NCBI GenBank assembly: GCA_036346355.1
Contig: CM070591.1
Location: 25,342,001-25,406,000, forward strand
DNA: 64,000 nucleotides
From: Rhipidocladum racemiflorum
Lineage: Eukaryota > Streptophyta > Magnoliopsida > Poales > Poaceae
Reading direction: 5' to 3'
Positions 21,905 to 32,375 of the stretch are shown here, in pieces; positions within the stretch are counted from its first letter, which is position 1; the number at the start of each line of letters is the position of its first letter. The notes under the pieces were generated by a model. It did not search any database. It was not told the DNA's origin and worked only from the letters and a program-made list of their open reading frames with translations. The position numbers and the translations under genes were made by a program.

Positions 21905-23377
21905 GTTCATGGACGTGGTCCATGGTTTGGCTCGGGTCTACCGTGGACTCGGTCCACGGCTCCACGTGTCGCTGACAGGTGGGTCCCCTCGGGTGACATC
22001 ATTGCCGTCGGCGGGCTCACCACTTACAGTCGGCGGGACTCCACCGGTGACGTCATTGTCGACGCCGCAAGACGGCCGACATACGACATGCGGGCCCGCC
22101 ATGACGTCAGCGTGACGTCAAGGTGCAGTGTGGCTGGGCCGCTGACATGCGGGCCCCGCGTGTCAGCGTCACACGCACGCGCGCGTGGACGGCGCTGACC
22201 GCGGCGGTCAGTCTCCCGCACACGTGGCTAGATCTCGACCGTTGATTCGAAAATCAACGGCCCAGATTGGATCTAGACTCACACATTTGGGGTGAACGCG
22301 TTTGATCTGGATCGTTGGATCTAGATCCAACGGTCGAGATTGGATCTGGGATTTTGGACGGGATCTCACCGTGGGATGACGTGGCGTGATCTGGGATGTT
22401 GGATCTGGATCGGACGGCTGAGGGAGCTCGAAGTCCGGCGATGGCGAGCGGCGGCGCTGGGTCACCAGCGCAGGGGACGACGACCTAGCCGACGGCGTTT
22501 CGGGCGCGCTCCGACGAGGTGAGAGGTCTCCTCCGATGCAGCTTGACCTCCCGGTTCTGGATCTGACCTCAACGGCGGCGGAGGACGACGGAGATGGTGG
22601 CAATCGGCGAAGAACTACGGCGGAACGCTACGGCAACTACGGCGAACGATTGCGGCTAGACGGCGGCGGCTCAGGCGACGTTGTCTAGGGCTACGGGTGC
22701 GCACGGAAGTCGGCGTCACGGCACGGGTGGCGGCGCATTAAATAGGGCCCTCGGCCTGGTGAAACGCATTAAACCGAGGTCCTCCGCGGGCGCGGAGTCC
22801 GGCGGCGTCTCGGATTGGGTGACGTGGCACGCGCACAGCCGTTGGATCGAGATCCAACGGTGCATGAGTTTGGGTTCGGGTCGGACTCGGGCGAGCTGGC
22901 TGGCTCGGTCGGGCTCAGGTCCGGCGACGTGGCTCAATCGTGGCCGTTGGATCTTGATCCAACGGTCAGACGCGTAGGGTTCGGCCGAGTGGGTTCGGCT
23001 CAACCACGGGCTCGGGTCGGGTTCGGGTCGGACTCGAACTTCGAAGTCCGACTCGGGCTCGATCGGAGGAACAAGAATCGACCCGGTTCGATTTTCCAGC
23101 TATTTAATATTTAAAATAATTTCCAGAATTCATTTAATTCAAGAAAAATAGCAAAATACTTTAAAATTCCGTAAAAATTCTGGAAAATATTTTAGGGCAT
23201 TTGGGACTCAAATAAAATATTTCCAACAAAACTTTATTTGAAAATTTAATTCCTTTAATTATTTCAATATGGAATAAATTCAAATTAAATCCAAATAAAT
23301 TCCAGAAAATTCCAAAAATTCACCAAAGTGCCAAATCACACATAAATTTAAGAAAAGAAAAATTTTGGGGTGTTACA
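21905..23377 (-). repeat. Element B 3' LTR, proximal part
   Basis: Continuation of the LTR interrupted at 9291, starting with the duplicated GTTCA and ending at the LTR terminus (GGGGTGTTACA on the plus strand). It includes the TTAAATA box (22738-22744, TATTTAA on the minus strand), GC-rich palindromes such as those near 22317 and 22842, and the AT-rich LTR start (23100-23377). No protein is encoded. Confidence 0.9.
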
Positions 23378-23394
23378 AACCTCCCCACCTTAAT
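23378..23394 (-). other. Polypurine tract, element B
   Basis: On the minus strand a purine-rich run (AAGGTGGGGAGG) lies directly before the 3' LTR. One base differs from the pure G run of A and D. Confidence 0.8.
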
Positions 23395-23413
23395 AGAATC
23401 TCGTCCCCGAGAT

Positions 23414-26400
23414 TCAGGGCTTACTACAGAATAGGTTTGGAAACTCTTTCTTCAAATCCTCTTCGCGCTCCCAAGTTGCTTCGCTCTCTGCATGGTTGCT
23501 CCACTGAACTCTACAGAAACGGGTTGACTTGTTCCTCGTCTCTCGATCCATTGTGTCTAGAATCTTCACGGGGTGCTCCTTGTAAGTCAAATCTTCTTGC
23601 AACTCAATTGACTCTAGCGGTGTCTGCCTCGTGTACTGGAGACACTTCTTCAATCGGGACACGTGGAACACGTCATGCACACCGCTAATGATCATGTAAC
23701 TCCAGCTGGTAAGCAACTTCGCCTCTGCGGCTCAAGATCTTAAATGGTCCAACATAACGGGGTGCAAGTTTCCCTTTAGCATGGAACCTCTTAACTCCCC
23801 TGAGAGGCGTAACTCTGAGGTATACAAAGTCTTCTGGTTCAAAACTCAAATCCCGGCGACGATTGTCAGCATAACTCTTCTGTCGTGATTGGGCTATCTT
23901 CAACCTTTCCCTAATCATGGCAATCTGCTCTTCAGCTTCCTGAAGAATATCAGGCCCGAAGACACGGCGCCCACCGGTCTCATTCCAGTTTAATGGCGTC
24001 CGACAGGGTCGACCATACAGTGCCTCAAAAGGTGACATCTGTAAACTAGCCTGATAACTATTATTGTAGCTGAACTCAGCATACGGCAAACTCTTATCCC
24101 AAGAGGTAGCATAAGCCAATGCACACGCTCTTAACATATCCTCCAGAATCTGATTGACTCTTTCGGTCTGTCCATCCGTCTGTGGATGATAGGCTGTACT
24201 GAAGTTCAAACGGGTTCCCATGGCTTCGTGTAGTTTATTCCAGAACCTCGAGGTAAACTGAGTACCTCTATCCGATACGATCTTCTTTGGCACTCCGTGC
24301 AAACAGACGATCCTGATCATATACAACTCTGCTAACTTATCTCCCGAGTAAGTGGTCTTCACGGGGATAAAATGGGCTACTTTGGTCAAGCGATCCACTA
24401 TAACCCATATGGAGTCATAACCTCCTTGAGTTTTCGGCAAACCGGTAATGAAATCCATTCCGATTTCCTCCCATTTCCACTCAGGTATTTTCAAAGGCTG
24501 CAACAATCCTGCTGGTCTCTGATGCATTGCCTTGACTCTCTGGCATACGTCGCACAATGCAACATGCTCGGCAACTTCACGCTTCAGGCTCGGCCACCAG
24601 AATCTCTTCTTCAATTCCTGATACATCTTGGCACTTCCTGGGTGAATTGAATACTTGGAGTCATGGGCTTCCTCCAAAATCAGTTGCTTTAATTCCTTCT
24701 TGTTGGGCACGCAAATCCGATCCTTCATCCATAACGTGCCTTGCTCATTTAGCTTGAAGTCCTCTGCCTTGCCTTCCTTCATGATGGACTTAATCCTATG
24801 GATCTTGTCATCATCCTTCTGTCCTTCTCGGATCTGATCTTCTAGGGTAGGCTTCACTTCCAATGCTGCCAAGAATCCTTCTGGTACGACTTCAATCTGC
24901 ATTCTCTGGAAATCCTCACATAGCTCATCCTGACTTGTGGCTAGCAACATATTCACGGTATGGCTTTTCCGACTCAAGGCATCGGCAACTACGTTGGCCT
25001 TCCCGGGATGGTAATGGATTCCAACATTGTAGTCCTTGATCAACTCTAACCATCTCCTCTGCCTCATGTTCAGGTCTGATTGGGTGAAGATGTACTTAAG
25101 ACTCTTATGGTCTGTGTATAATTCACATCTGTTTCCAATCAAATAGTGACGCCATAATTTCAAAGCATGCACTACGGCAGCTAGCTCTAGGTCATGCGTC
25201 GGATAATTCTCCTCATGCGGCCTCAACTGCCTTGATGCATAGGCAACAACCTTTCCGTTCTGCATCAACACACATCCAAGTCCTTGGCGCGATGCATCAC
25301 AATAGATATCAAAGCTTTGATTGACGTCTGGTAGAACCAACACTGGTGCTGATGTCAATCTCGTCTTCAGTTCTTGGAATCCTTTCTCGCACTCTGGCGT
25401 CCATGTAAACTTCTTCTCCTTTTTCAGCAATTGCGTAAGAGGTCTCGCAATTGTTGAAAAGCCTTCAATGAAGCGACGGTAGTAACCTGCCATTCCAAGG
25501 AAACTCCGAATCTGGGTCACAGTCTTCGGCTGCTCCCAATGTAACACAGCTTCTACTTTACTAGGATCAACGGCGACTCCTTCTACGGTCATTACATGTC
25601 CGAGGAATTCCACCTTGTCCTTCCAAAAATCACACTTACTGAACTTGGCGAAGAGTTGCTGTTCCCTCAGCTTTTCCAAAACTCGCCTCAAGTGTTCGGC
25701 ATGTTCATCCTCTGTCTTGGAGTAGATTAGGATATCATCTATGAATACAACAACAAACTTGTCCAAATATTCCGTGAACACCTTATTCATCATATTCATG
25801 AAATATGCCGGTGCATTCGTCAGACCAAAGGACATAACTGTAAACTCGTAATGTCCATATCTTGACGAGAATGCGGTCTTCGGAATATCCTCTGATCGGA
25901 TCTTCAACTGATGGTATCCCGATCTCAGATCAATCTTGGAGAAAACTCCGGCTCCTCTCAACTGATCAAACAGATCATCGATCCTCGGTAGCGGGTACTT
26001 ATTCTTCACGGTGACTTCATTGAGTGCACGGTAGTCAATGCACATCCTGAAACTCCCGTCCTTCTTCTTGACAAACAAAATTGGCGCTCCCCACGGCGAC
26101 GAACTCGGTCCGATAAATCCTTTCTCCATCAACTCCTCAAGTTGCTTCTTCATTTCTACCAATTCTTCGGTGGACATCCGATAAGGTCTCTTTGCTATTG
26201 GCGCTGTACCAGGTACAAGCTCTATCACAAACTCTAAGTCCCTGTCTGGCGGCATACCAGGTAGATCTTCAGGAAAAACATCTGGGTACTCATTCACTAC
26301 TGAGACATCCTCTATGCTGATTGCCTTGGTACTGTTAACCATCAACTGTCCATCTCTAACGGCAGTAGCTTGAAATTCCACTTTCTTTCCACACGGGGTC

Positions 26401-27242
26401 TCAACTGAGATAGTCCTTCGTCCACAATCCAATACGGCCTTGTGCTTGGATAACCAATCCGTCCCCAAGATAACATCAAAGGTCTGGGTTTCCAATATAA
26501 TAAGGTTCGATAGGAACTCTATCCCATCCATTAGTATTCTCACCCCAGAACATCCTACTTTCGTTCGGAGTTCGGAACCAGGGGTTTGAACTAAAAGCAT
26601 GCATTTAAGTCTTGCAATCTCCAAATCATTTTTAGCAGCAAAACCTTGTGAAACAAACGAATGCGAAGCTCCAGAATCAAACAAAACTGTCGCAGGTACT
26701 GAGTTAACAAGTAACTTACCCAGTACGACGTCCGTAGCATTCTGCAGTGCATCTGCGGTGACATGGTTGACTCGGCCTCTCACCACAGTCTGGGGTGTGG
26801 CTCCTGGTGCTGGCGTCCTAGCTGGTGTGGATCCCAGGTTGAAGCGGACTGGGGTCACTCCTGCTGTCTTCTTTGGGCAACTGTTGGCAAAGTGTCCTGG
26901 CTCGTTGCAGTTGTAGCAGCGTCTCACTGTTCCTTGCTGACTGCCTGGAGCGGCGTTTCTGGCTGGGGCTGGGGTCTGATAGTTCTGATTGACGGGTCTT
27001 GGTGCTGGTGACGGTGTCCTTGTTGCATTCTGTGGCTGGAATCTGAAAAACTGATTTGGCGCAACCCTCAAACGTTGCTGCGCTCCCTGACGCGATCCCT
27101 GATGCTGCATCCTGCGCTTCCTGTTCTCATCCAGTTCCTTGCGCTTGTCCTCAAGAATAAGCGCCTTATTCACCAACTCTTGGAAATCTGGGAAGGTGTG
27201 GGTGATCAGTATCACTTGTAATCCTGAGTGAAGTCCCTTCAT
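23414..27242 (-). pseudogene. pol: Element B gag(C-term)-pol: protease, RT, RNase H, integrase, chromodomain
   Basis: One uninterrupted frame of 1185 codons (27242 to 23685) carries: zinc knuckle CYNCNEPGHFANSC (residues 109-122); aspartic protease DSGA (189-192); reverse transcriptase with FIDD (500-503); RNase H with D649, E686, D711 and D754; integrase HHCC zinc site H860, H867, C897, C900 and catalytic D930, D991, E1027 (D-X60-D-X35-E). A frame break near 23690, at a CTG in the family sequence, separates the last part, which resumes to the stop at 23414 and includes the chromodomain. The first Met is internal to gag: the gag N-terminus was lost at the 27245 breakpoint. All catalytic residues are present, so the enzymes would be active if expressed, but the native promoter is gone. 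Confidence 0.9.
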
Positions 27243-27245
27243 AAA

Positions 27246-27272
27246 GGGAGAATCCTTTTAAGGAGGGGAGAA
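27246..27272 (+). other. Short internal remnant with purine tract before the third LTR
   Basis: Family sequence of B stops after TTCATAAA. The next 27 bases end AAGGAGGGGAGAA, a purine tract directly before TGTGATGCC. It is the 3' end of the internal region of another element. Confidence 0.6.
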
Positions 27273-27361
27273 TGTGATGCCTTAGAGCGTCAGAGCGATT
27301 CTAGGGGGTAAGAATCCCCTCCCCACCTCTCTCTCTTTTCCCCTAGTGGGCTGGCCCACCA

Positions 27362-27370
27362 TATAAAAGG
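27362..27370 (+). promoter_or_regulatory. TATA box in the third LTR
   Basis: TATAAAAGG, a strong match to the plant TATA consensus, about 90 bp after the LTR start and followed by a C-rich leader. Likely marks the retroelement promoter. Confidence 0.6.
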
Positions 27371-28779
27371 GGTGTCACCCCCCCAAAAGCCCTAGGGCGC
27401 CCCCTTCCTCCCCTAGCAGCCACACCACCCCTCCTCTTCCTCCCCTTGCGTGGCGGCTCAAGATCCACCGCGAAATGCGAAGGAGTAAGCGAGAAGAGGA
27501 TCCGTGGAGGCGTGGAGGACGAGCAGATTTCCGTTTCGGGAATCGTCGCGCGTTTTTCGTGGGTTCTCAAGGGAGAACTCAAGGTAAAATTCCCAATATT
27601 TTACCCCTGTTCTACCTAGGGATTAGGAGTGTATTAGATCTGGTGGTGAGTGATTTACATGGATCTTGATGGGGGAGAAGGGTAGATGTTCACGTGGTGC
27701 TGTTTTTGGAAGGGGAGATTGTGCAGCGCGGAGTGTTTCGCGTTTTACGTGGCATAGAAGATTTTTCCTGCAAAAACCTATAACTAGAAAGTTGTAGATA
27801 ACGTCGAGATCTAGCTTCTGTAATTTTTTCAGAATTTTTGGGGCGTGGGTCTGAGAGTTATCGCTGTTGCAATATGACGGACAGAATCTGGAAACAGATT
27901 TTGTCCACTATGTTGGACGTTTGTTTAGGCATATTGAACGGTGGAATTGAAATTTGTGATCTTCATGAAAGTTGTAGATATCATCAATATCTAGCTACTG
28001 TAATTTTTTTGTATTTTTATGATCTGTATAAAAAAAGATACGAAATTGTGAAGAGAGGGTGATGCTGTTTGACCCGAACAGATTGGGGTTTTTGGCGCTT
28101 AAGAAGGGAACGGGGATTAGGAAGCGTGTGTTCGAGTTGTGTGATCATTTGTGATGTCGCTATGTACTGAAATAATACTTGTACAGGTGGTGCCCCTTCT
28201 GGACGCAACTAGGTTCGTCATCCACGTTGGTAAAGGCAAGTGGAAGTAGCGGTCTTGCTAAACTATAACTCGCTATTTGTTTCGTCTTCAATATAAACCT
28301 TAATTGCAGCACACCTACATGGTTTAACTACTTGTTTATGAGATTACAATATCCTATCCTGCATTGTGATGTGGTTGTTTGGCTTTTGAATCATGAGTAA
28401 GAATGAAGAAAGATGTTGTTTGCAAGATGAATTGTGGAGATATTCTATCTCAATGATGTTCGCATTCTATCCATGTTATTTGATGATATGCAAGCATGTG
28501 AATTCAGAGTGGGAAGTTATGAATGTATTTATGCATGAAGCATTAACTGCATAATCATGCATTGGAAGTTTGTCGACGCCAGCGTGCGCGACCGTACCGG
28601 TACAACACCGTGTGTTCCTGAGAAAGGGCACGGTGAGGAGGATCATGGCATAAGCATGTGCACAATCATATGCATTTTACTGAGGTTGTGTGGACTCTAT
28701 AATGTGGTATTGGACATGAGGAATTTGGTATGCTAGTTTTACTGTGGCTGTGTTATTCGTTAGAAGTTGTTCCGCTTGC

Positions 28780-28797
28780 TGAGATTACCTAATCTCA
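28780..28797 (+). other. Conserved LTR hairpin (third-LTR form)
   Basis: TGAGATTA and TAATCTCA are perfect complements around CC, in the same flanks as the other LTR hairpins (CTTGC before, CCCTTG after). The inner pairs differ from both other families yet pairing is kept. Confidence 0.65.
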
Positions 28798-29160
28798 CCC
28801 CTTGTTATGTTGTTGTTTTCAGGTAGTTCTCGCGAGTCGTAAGCTTGAAGGGTGGGCTTAGTAGCACAATCAACCCTCCGGGGTCATCACGAATCACATG
28901 GACTAGTGCATTTAATAATTCATTAGCTTGCTGAAATTTTATTAATCATAGACCTGTTGATGTCCTCTTTGGAGCTGTTTTACGTTTATGTTTGTTTTCT
29001 GGTTGATTTAGAATTGTTATCTCTAGTATTGATGCTTTTATGTTATTCCTGTTTATAATGGTTATTATGAATCTTGTTGTCGCTTCCGTTTTGTCCTAAT
29101 TTTAGGAGAGATGCTGTCGAAATTTTCTTGTACGACAGTTTAGATTTGTAGGGTGTTACA

Positions 29161-30882
29161 CTTAGGTTCTAACTAAAACTTTGTCATAGGATAGCAACAT
29201 TAAAACTTGCAAAAGTGGTATAACTAATCTAAAATTTGACACACAATGGATGCACAGTAGGAAAGGGTATGGGTATCGTTTCTTTACGCCTAAATGTTGT
29301 ATTTAAGCTATGATGTTGAATGCTTTATTTGACAAAGCATGTTGCTATGTCTATGAGATAAATGTTTGAATTGTTCTTGTGGTGGTGATAAAGTGGGGTT
29401 GTGGTGCCGAAGGGTTTCGGTCACCTCTTTTTGTTCATAGTAAGGGTGAGGTTTGACGGTGTGGCCGGTTAGTGCCATCACCGAAGAACTGTTAACCCCT
29501 GTAGGGGAAGAGTGCATACCCTTTCTGTCGTAGATTGGGTAGTTGGTTGGAGTCGAGTAGTAGAGTTGTGGATTGACCCTCCGAATTTCCTTTGCCGTTT
29601 TGACGAACGGTTTTGGTTGGTTTTTGGTTGGTTGAAATAAAAGAAAAAGTGTTCGGTTTTGAATGCTCACCGATAGTTCTTTTGGTGGTTTTGGTTTTGT
29701 CTTCTTTGGTTGAAGACAAAAGAAGAATTTAGGGTTGCGCCTCTTTTGGTCGCCTTGCCAACTTTGACGCCCGACTTGTTGTTTGCCTTATAGAGAAACT
29801 TATAGATTGATTCTTGGGTTACCATTCTCCAACTTGAAAAGAAGTTATTGAAGTTCCGATGAAAAATTTAAGTCGCATGGATTTAGGTGTCAAGGTTTTG
29901 TCGGAAAGGATGTGGTTGATCGGTTGCTTTACGGAGAAAGTTTTCAATTTGTTCTTGTGTTTGTCTTTTTCCGAGGTTTAAAAGAGTTATTGCGGTGTTG
30001 TGCCAGATCTTGTTGTTGGGGCCTAAGTGGTGTTTGATTGCAATGATGACTTGCTTGGGAATTCATCTTTGAAAAACCGTTTGTTTCGTGAAAGTTTGAA
30101 GTTTGGGGTTATGGCCTAAAAATTTTGGTTAATCGCTTGGTTTTTCCTCGTGCAACCATCTTCCTTCGCGGAAGTTGTTGATCTCGAGAGTTGTGGAGTA
30201 GTTGCGTGTCTGCATTTGGAAATTTAAGAGTTGACTTCTCTTGTGATTTATGGTTGAGCTTTCCGGAAGGAAAGGTGTTTTGGGTGTTGTTCTTTCTTTG
30301 GAGCAATTATGGTTTCCTTAAGAGTTGGGTGCGTGATTCACGCGGATGTTTAAGAAGTTAAGTGTATGACGAGAAGTTAGAGTTTTGGATGATATGAGCT
30401 AGTGGTTCGGTTAAAGTGAATTTGTTGCTTGTTTAAAGATAAACTAAAATATTGTGTTGATAAGAGATAATTAAACGAGACGTTAGGTGATCCAAAGTGA
30501 AAGTTGATTAGTGGTGTGTGCAAATTGATGCGGGTTATGGAATCTAATGGATGTTTTGAGATTAGTCAGCATAGAATGTCTCGGTTGACGAACTTGTTAT
30601 AGCAAGAAGATGGTGTGAAATTCTGCCTATTGTAGCTAGTGGGTCAGTTAATATTGTGGGTCGACAATATGACTTAAAATATGTGTAATCAATTAATGAG
30701 GATATATGGAATGATTGTAGGAAAGGTTGAATTATTCTTGACAGATGTCTGTCTGGGATCCGTATTTATGAGGGATGTCTAGTGGAGATCGTGTCGCGCG
30801 GTTAGTATTAATTATTGGTGGAATGAACTAGTGATATGGAATATGTGACTTAGGGATTATACCCAGGGTAATTGTTGATTAT
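29161..30882 (+). repeat. LARD internal-region fragment
   Basis: Matches LARD1 from about 612 onward (CTTAGGTT...AACTAAAA) through the CCGAAGGGTTTCGG segment (about 29407) and beyond, with increasing divergence after about 30100. The primer site and first 100 bases are missing. The region from about 30100 to 30880 shows no coding feature. Confidence 0.7.
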
Positions 30883-31003
30883 GCCGAAATATCGGTTTTT
30901 AGCATATGTACCTTTGCTGGAATTTATGTTTAAATGTGATATTTAGTTGTTGTTTAGCTTATGTTTGGTAGCATTCGGGCATATTAAATGCCGGGGTGTT
31001 ACA
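30883..31003 (+). repeat. LARD LTR terminal fragment
   Basis: Matches the last 120 bases of the LARD2 LTR (GCCGAAATATCGG to GGGTGTTACA). It is joined on the left to LARD internal sequence and on the right to unrelated DNA without a primer site. Confidence 0.75.
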
Positions 31004-31474
31004 GACTCGACAAGCACTGGTCGTTTCCCTGAGTAGCGCTCGAGGAGCGGTGACGTAGGGCGTCCAGGACGTATCCTGGGTTTGACAGCACAACAGCGAC
31101 CAGCGAGAATGCTGGTGCCTATGTGAGGAGCTACCATCGCTCGTTTGGGAGCAGGACCCAGAGTGCTGGCTACGGCTCCGCAGTGGGGGCGTTGCTTCGT
31201 TAGTAGCCATGTCTAGCTTTTCAACCAGTGCTTGGCCGAAGAGGTCCGACCTTACTCGAGCGGGATCGTTCATGACTCTGGCGATGGCACGCAGACATTT
31301 AGTGGATCGAGGGAGCCTGGACCGCCTAGAGGAAGCACCAATTTCCCCACGCTCTTCCCGTCGGAGGGTGGTTATCACCTGGTTGATGGTTACCTGAGCC
31401 ATTCGGCGTGCATCCTCGGGAGTTTTTGGCTCACGGTCCTCTACTTCCGTGTTCACACCGTGACTGCCGGCCAT
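31004..31474 (-). CDS. Unassigned retroelement-like ORF, truncated
   Basis: On the minus strand a Met at 31474 opens MAGSHGVNTEVEDREPKTPE, followed by a helical, arginine-rich stretch (ARRMAQVTINQVITTLRREE) and a low-complexity S/T/R-rich part that runs into the LARD LTR end at 31003. The composition resembles the start of a plant Ty3/gypsy gag, but I do not recognise the family. Another ORF begins divergently 146 bp away (31621, plus). Truncation at 31003 shows that LARD sequence was joined here later or by recombination. Confidence 0.35.
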
Positions 31475-31620
31475 AAAAATGAATTGGTCGCAGAGCGATG
31501 GCGATGAGGAAAACAGGGATGTGGAGCTGCCGTGCTTGGGGACCGGACTCGACCCTGAGTTGGCCAAAAGTCCCTCGGTGACGCGTGCCAAGGCTTTGTC
31601 GGAGTCGTTTGGCCAACAGT

Positions 31621-32010
31621 ATGGCCGATTTATCACCAGAACAGTGCAAGGAGATCGAAGATCAAAAGGCGGCGTTTGAGCAGATGATGCTGAATTGGTA
31701 CCAGAAGACACGACGCGTTGTCATACAAAAGACGGCGCTACCAACTATCAATCCCTTCAGGGTGGATGCCCCCAACATTGACAGCGAAGCTACGATAAGC
31801 CGATATTTACCTATGCAAGTAAAATTATCGCATATGATTAATCAATCTATAAATTGTAAATTATTGAACAAATCATCGGCCCTGATCACCACGCTTAGGC
31901 CATTGATATCAAATAGTGTAAAGGAACTGGCTCAAGAGCTTGTGACAACCAGATCTCTTTTTGAACCACAACAGGCCCTTCCTACATACCTTGTCTTTTC
32001 AATCAGATAG
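31621..32010 (+). CDS. Unassigned ORF starting MADLSPEQ (about 130 aa)
   Basis: The ATG at 31621 opens MADLSPEQCKEIEDQKAAFE, a charged helical start, then a region with no motif I recognise, ending at 32010. The second half (from about 31800) is richer in A/T and may not belong to the same protein. It lies back to back with the minus-strand ORF at 31474. Such a pair could be gag or accessory ORFs of Tat-lineage grass elements, some of which carry antisense ORFs, but this is inference only. Confidence 0.3.
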   Translation: MADLSPEQCKEIEDQKAAFEQMMLNWYQKTRRVVIQKTALPTINPFRVDAPNIDSEATISRYLPMQVKLSHMINQSINCKLLNKSSALITTLRPLISNSVKELAQELVTTRSLFEPQQALPTYLVFSIR

Positions 32011-32375
32011 AGCACTCAGGGCCTAAAGCTGATGGTTGAAAATAGACTATCGGCTGTTGTCACAACACCCCGCACCACCTTAGCTGACCATCATCTTGCC
32101 CAAAGATCCTGGGATGAGTGAGGTCAGGTAGTACCATGCTTACATATATGGTGCTAAAATAGGCGTTACACCCAACCCACCATCGAGTACGCAACACCCT
32201 CATCAAGCGGTCGCATATTCGTAACACATCGTACCACTGTAGGAGCCCGTGAAACACCAAGTCGTTAACCACAAGGCTTTGCAAAACCACCTGCAGCCCA
32301 AATCGGCAAACCAACCTGAGTTTGCACTCGGGGGCATCGCCACAATCAGCCCGAGTCTTCGCTCGGGGAGCATCG
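32011..32375. other. Non-coding remainder of the unassigned block
   Basis: No gene seen. Near the right edge is a hairpin CCCGAG-TCTTCG-CTCGGG (32350-32367) and a direct repeat CTCGGGGGCATCG / CTCGGGGAGCATCG (32327-32339 and 32362-32375). Element D begins exactly after the second repeat. Confidence 0.5.

Larger units (their letters stand above)
7240..27245 (-). mobile_element. Element B: Tekay-type Ty3/gypsy copy, split by A, 5' end lost
   Basis: On the minus strand this copy has a 3' LTR (7240-9291 plus 21905-23377), a purine tract and a long pol ORF reaching back into gag. At 27245/27246, inside gag, the sequence changes abruptly from the family sequence, so ORF0, the gag start, the primer site and the 5' LTR are missing. 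Element A interrupts the LTR at 9291 with a GTTCA duplication; removing A restores an LTR of about 3.52 kb, the family length. B is therefore older than A. It cannot move on its own, but it holds the best-preserved pol reading frame in the window. Confidence 0.9.
27273..29160 (+). repeat. LTR of a third, LARD-related family (1.89 kb)
   Basis: Runs TGTGATGCC to GGGTGTTACA with a purine tract before it. It differs from the LARD LTR in sequence but keeps the same order of parts: TATA box, C-rich leader, donor-like AAGGTAAAA (about 27580), acceptor-like ACAGGTGGTG (about 28184), hairpin (28780-28797), TTTTCAGGTAG (about 28818) and a GAGATGCTGTCGAAATTTTC stretch near the end. No primer site follows: at 29161 a LARD internal region starts about 100 bases in. 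It may be a solo LTR or a recombination product; no matching 5-bp duplication is seen (GAGAA versus CTTAG). Confidence 0.75.

Noticed and set aside
31209..31507. Plus-strand ORFs antisense to the 31004-31474 ORF
   Set aside because: They are shadows of the minus-strand frame with no start context or motif of their own.
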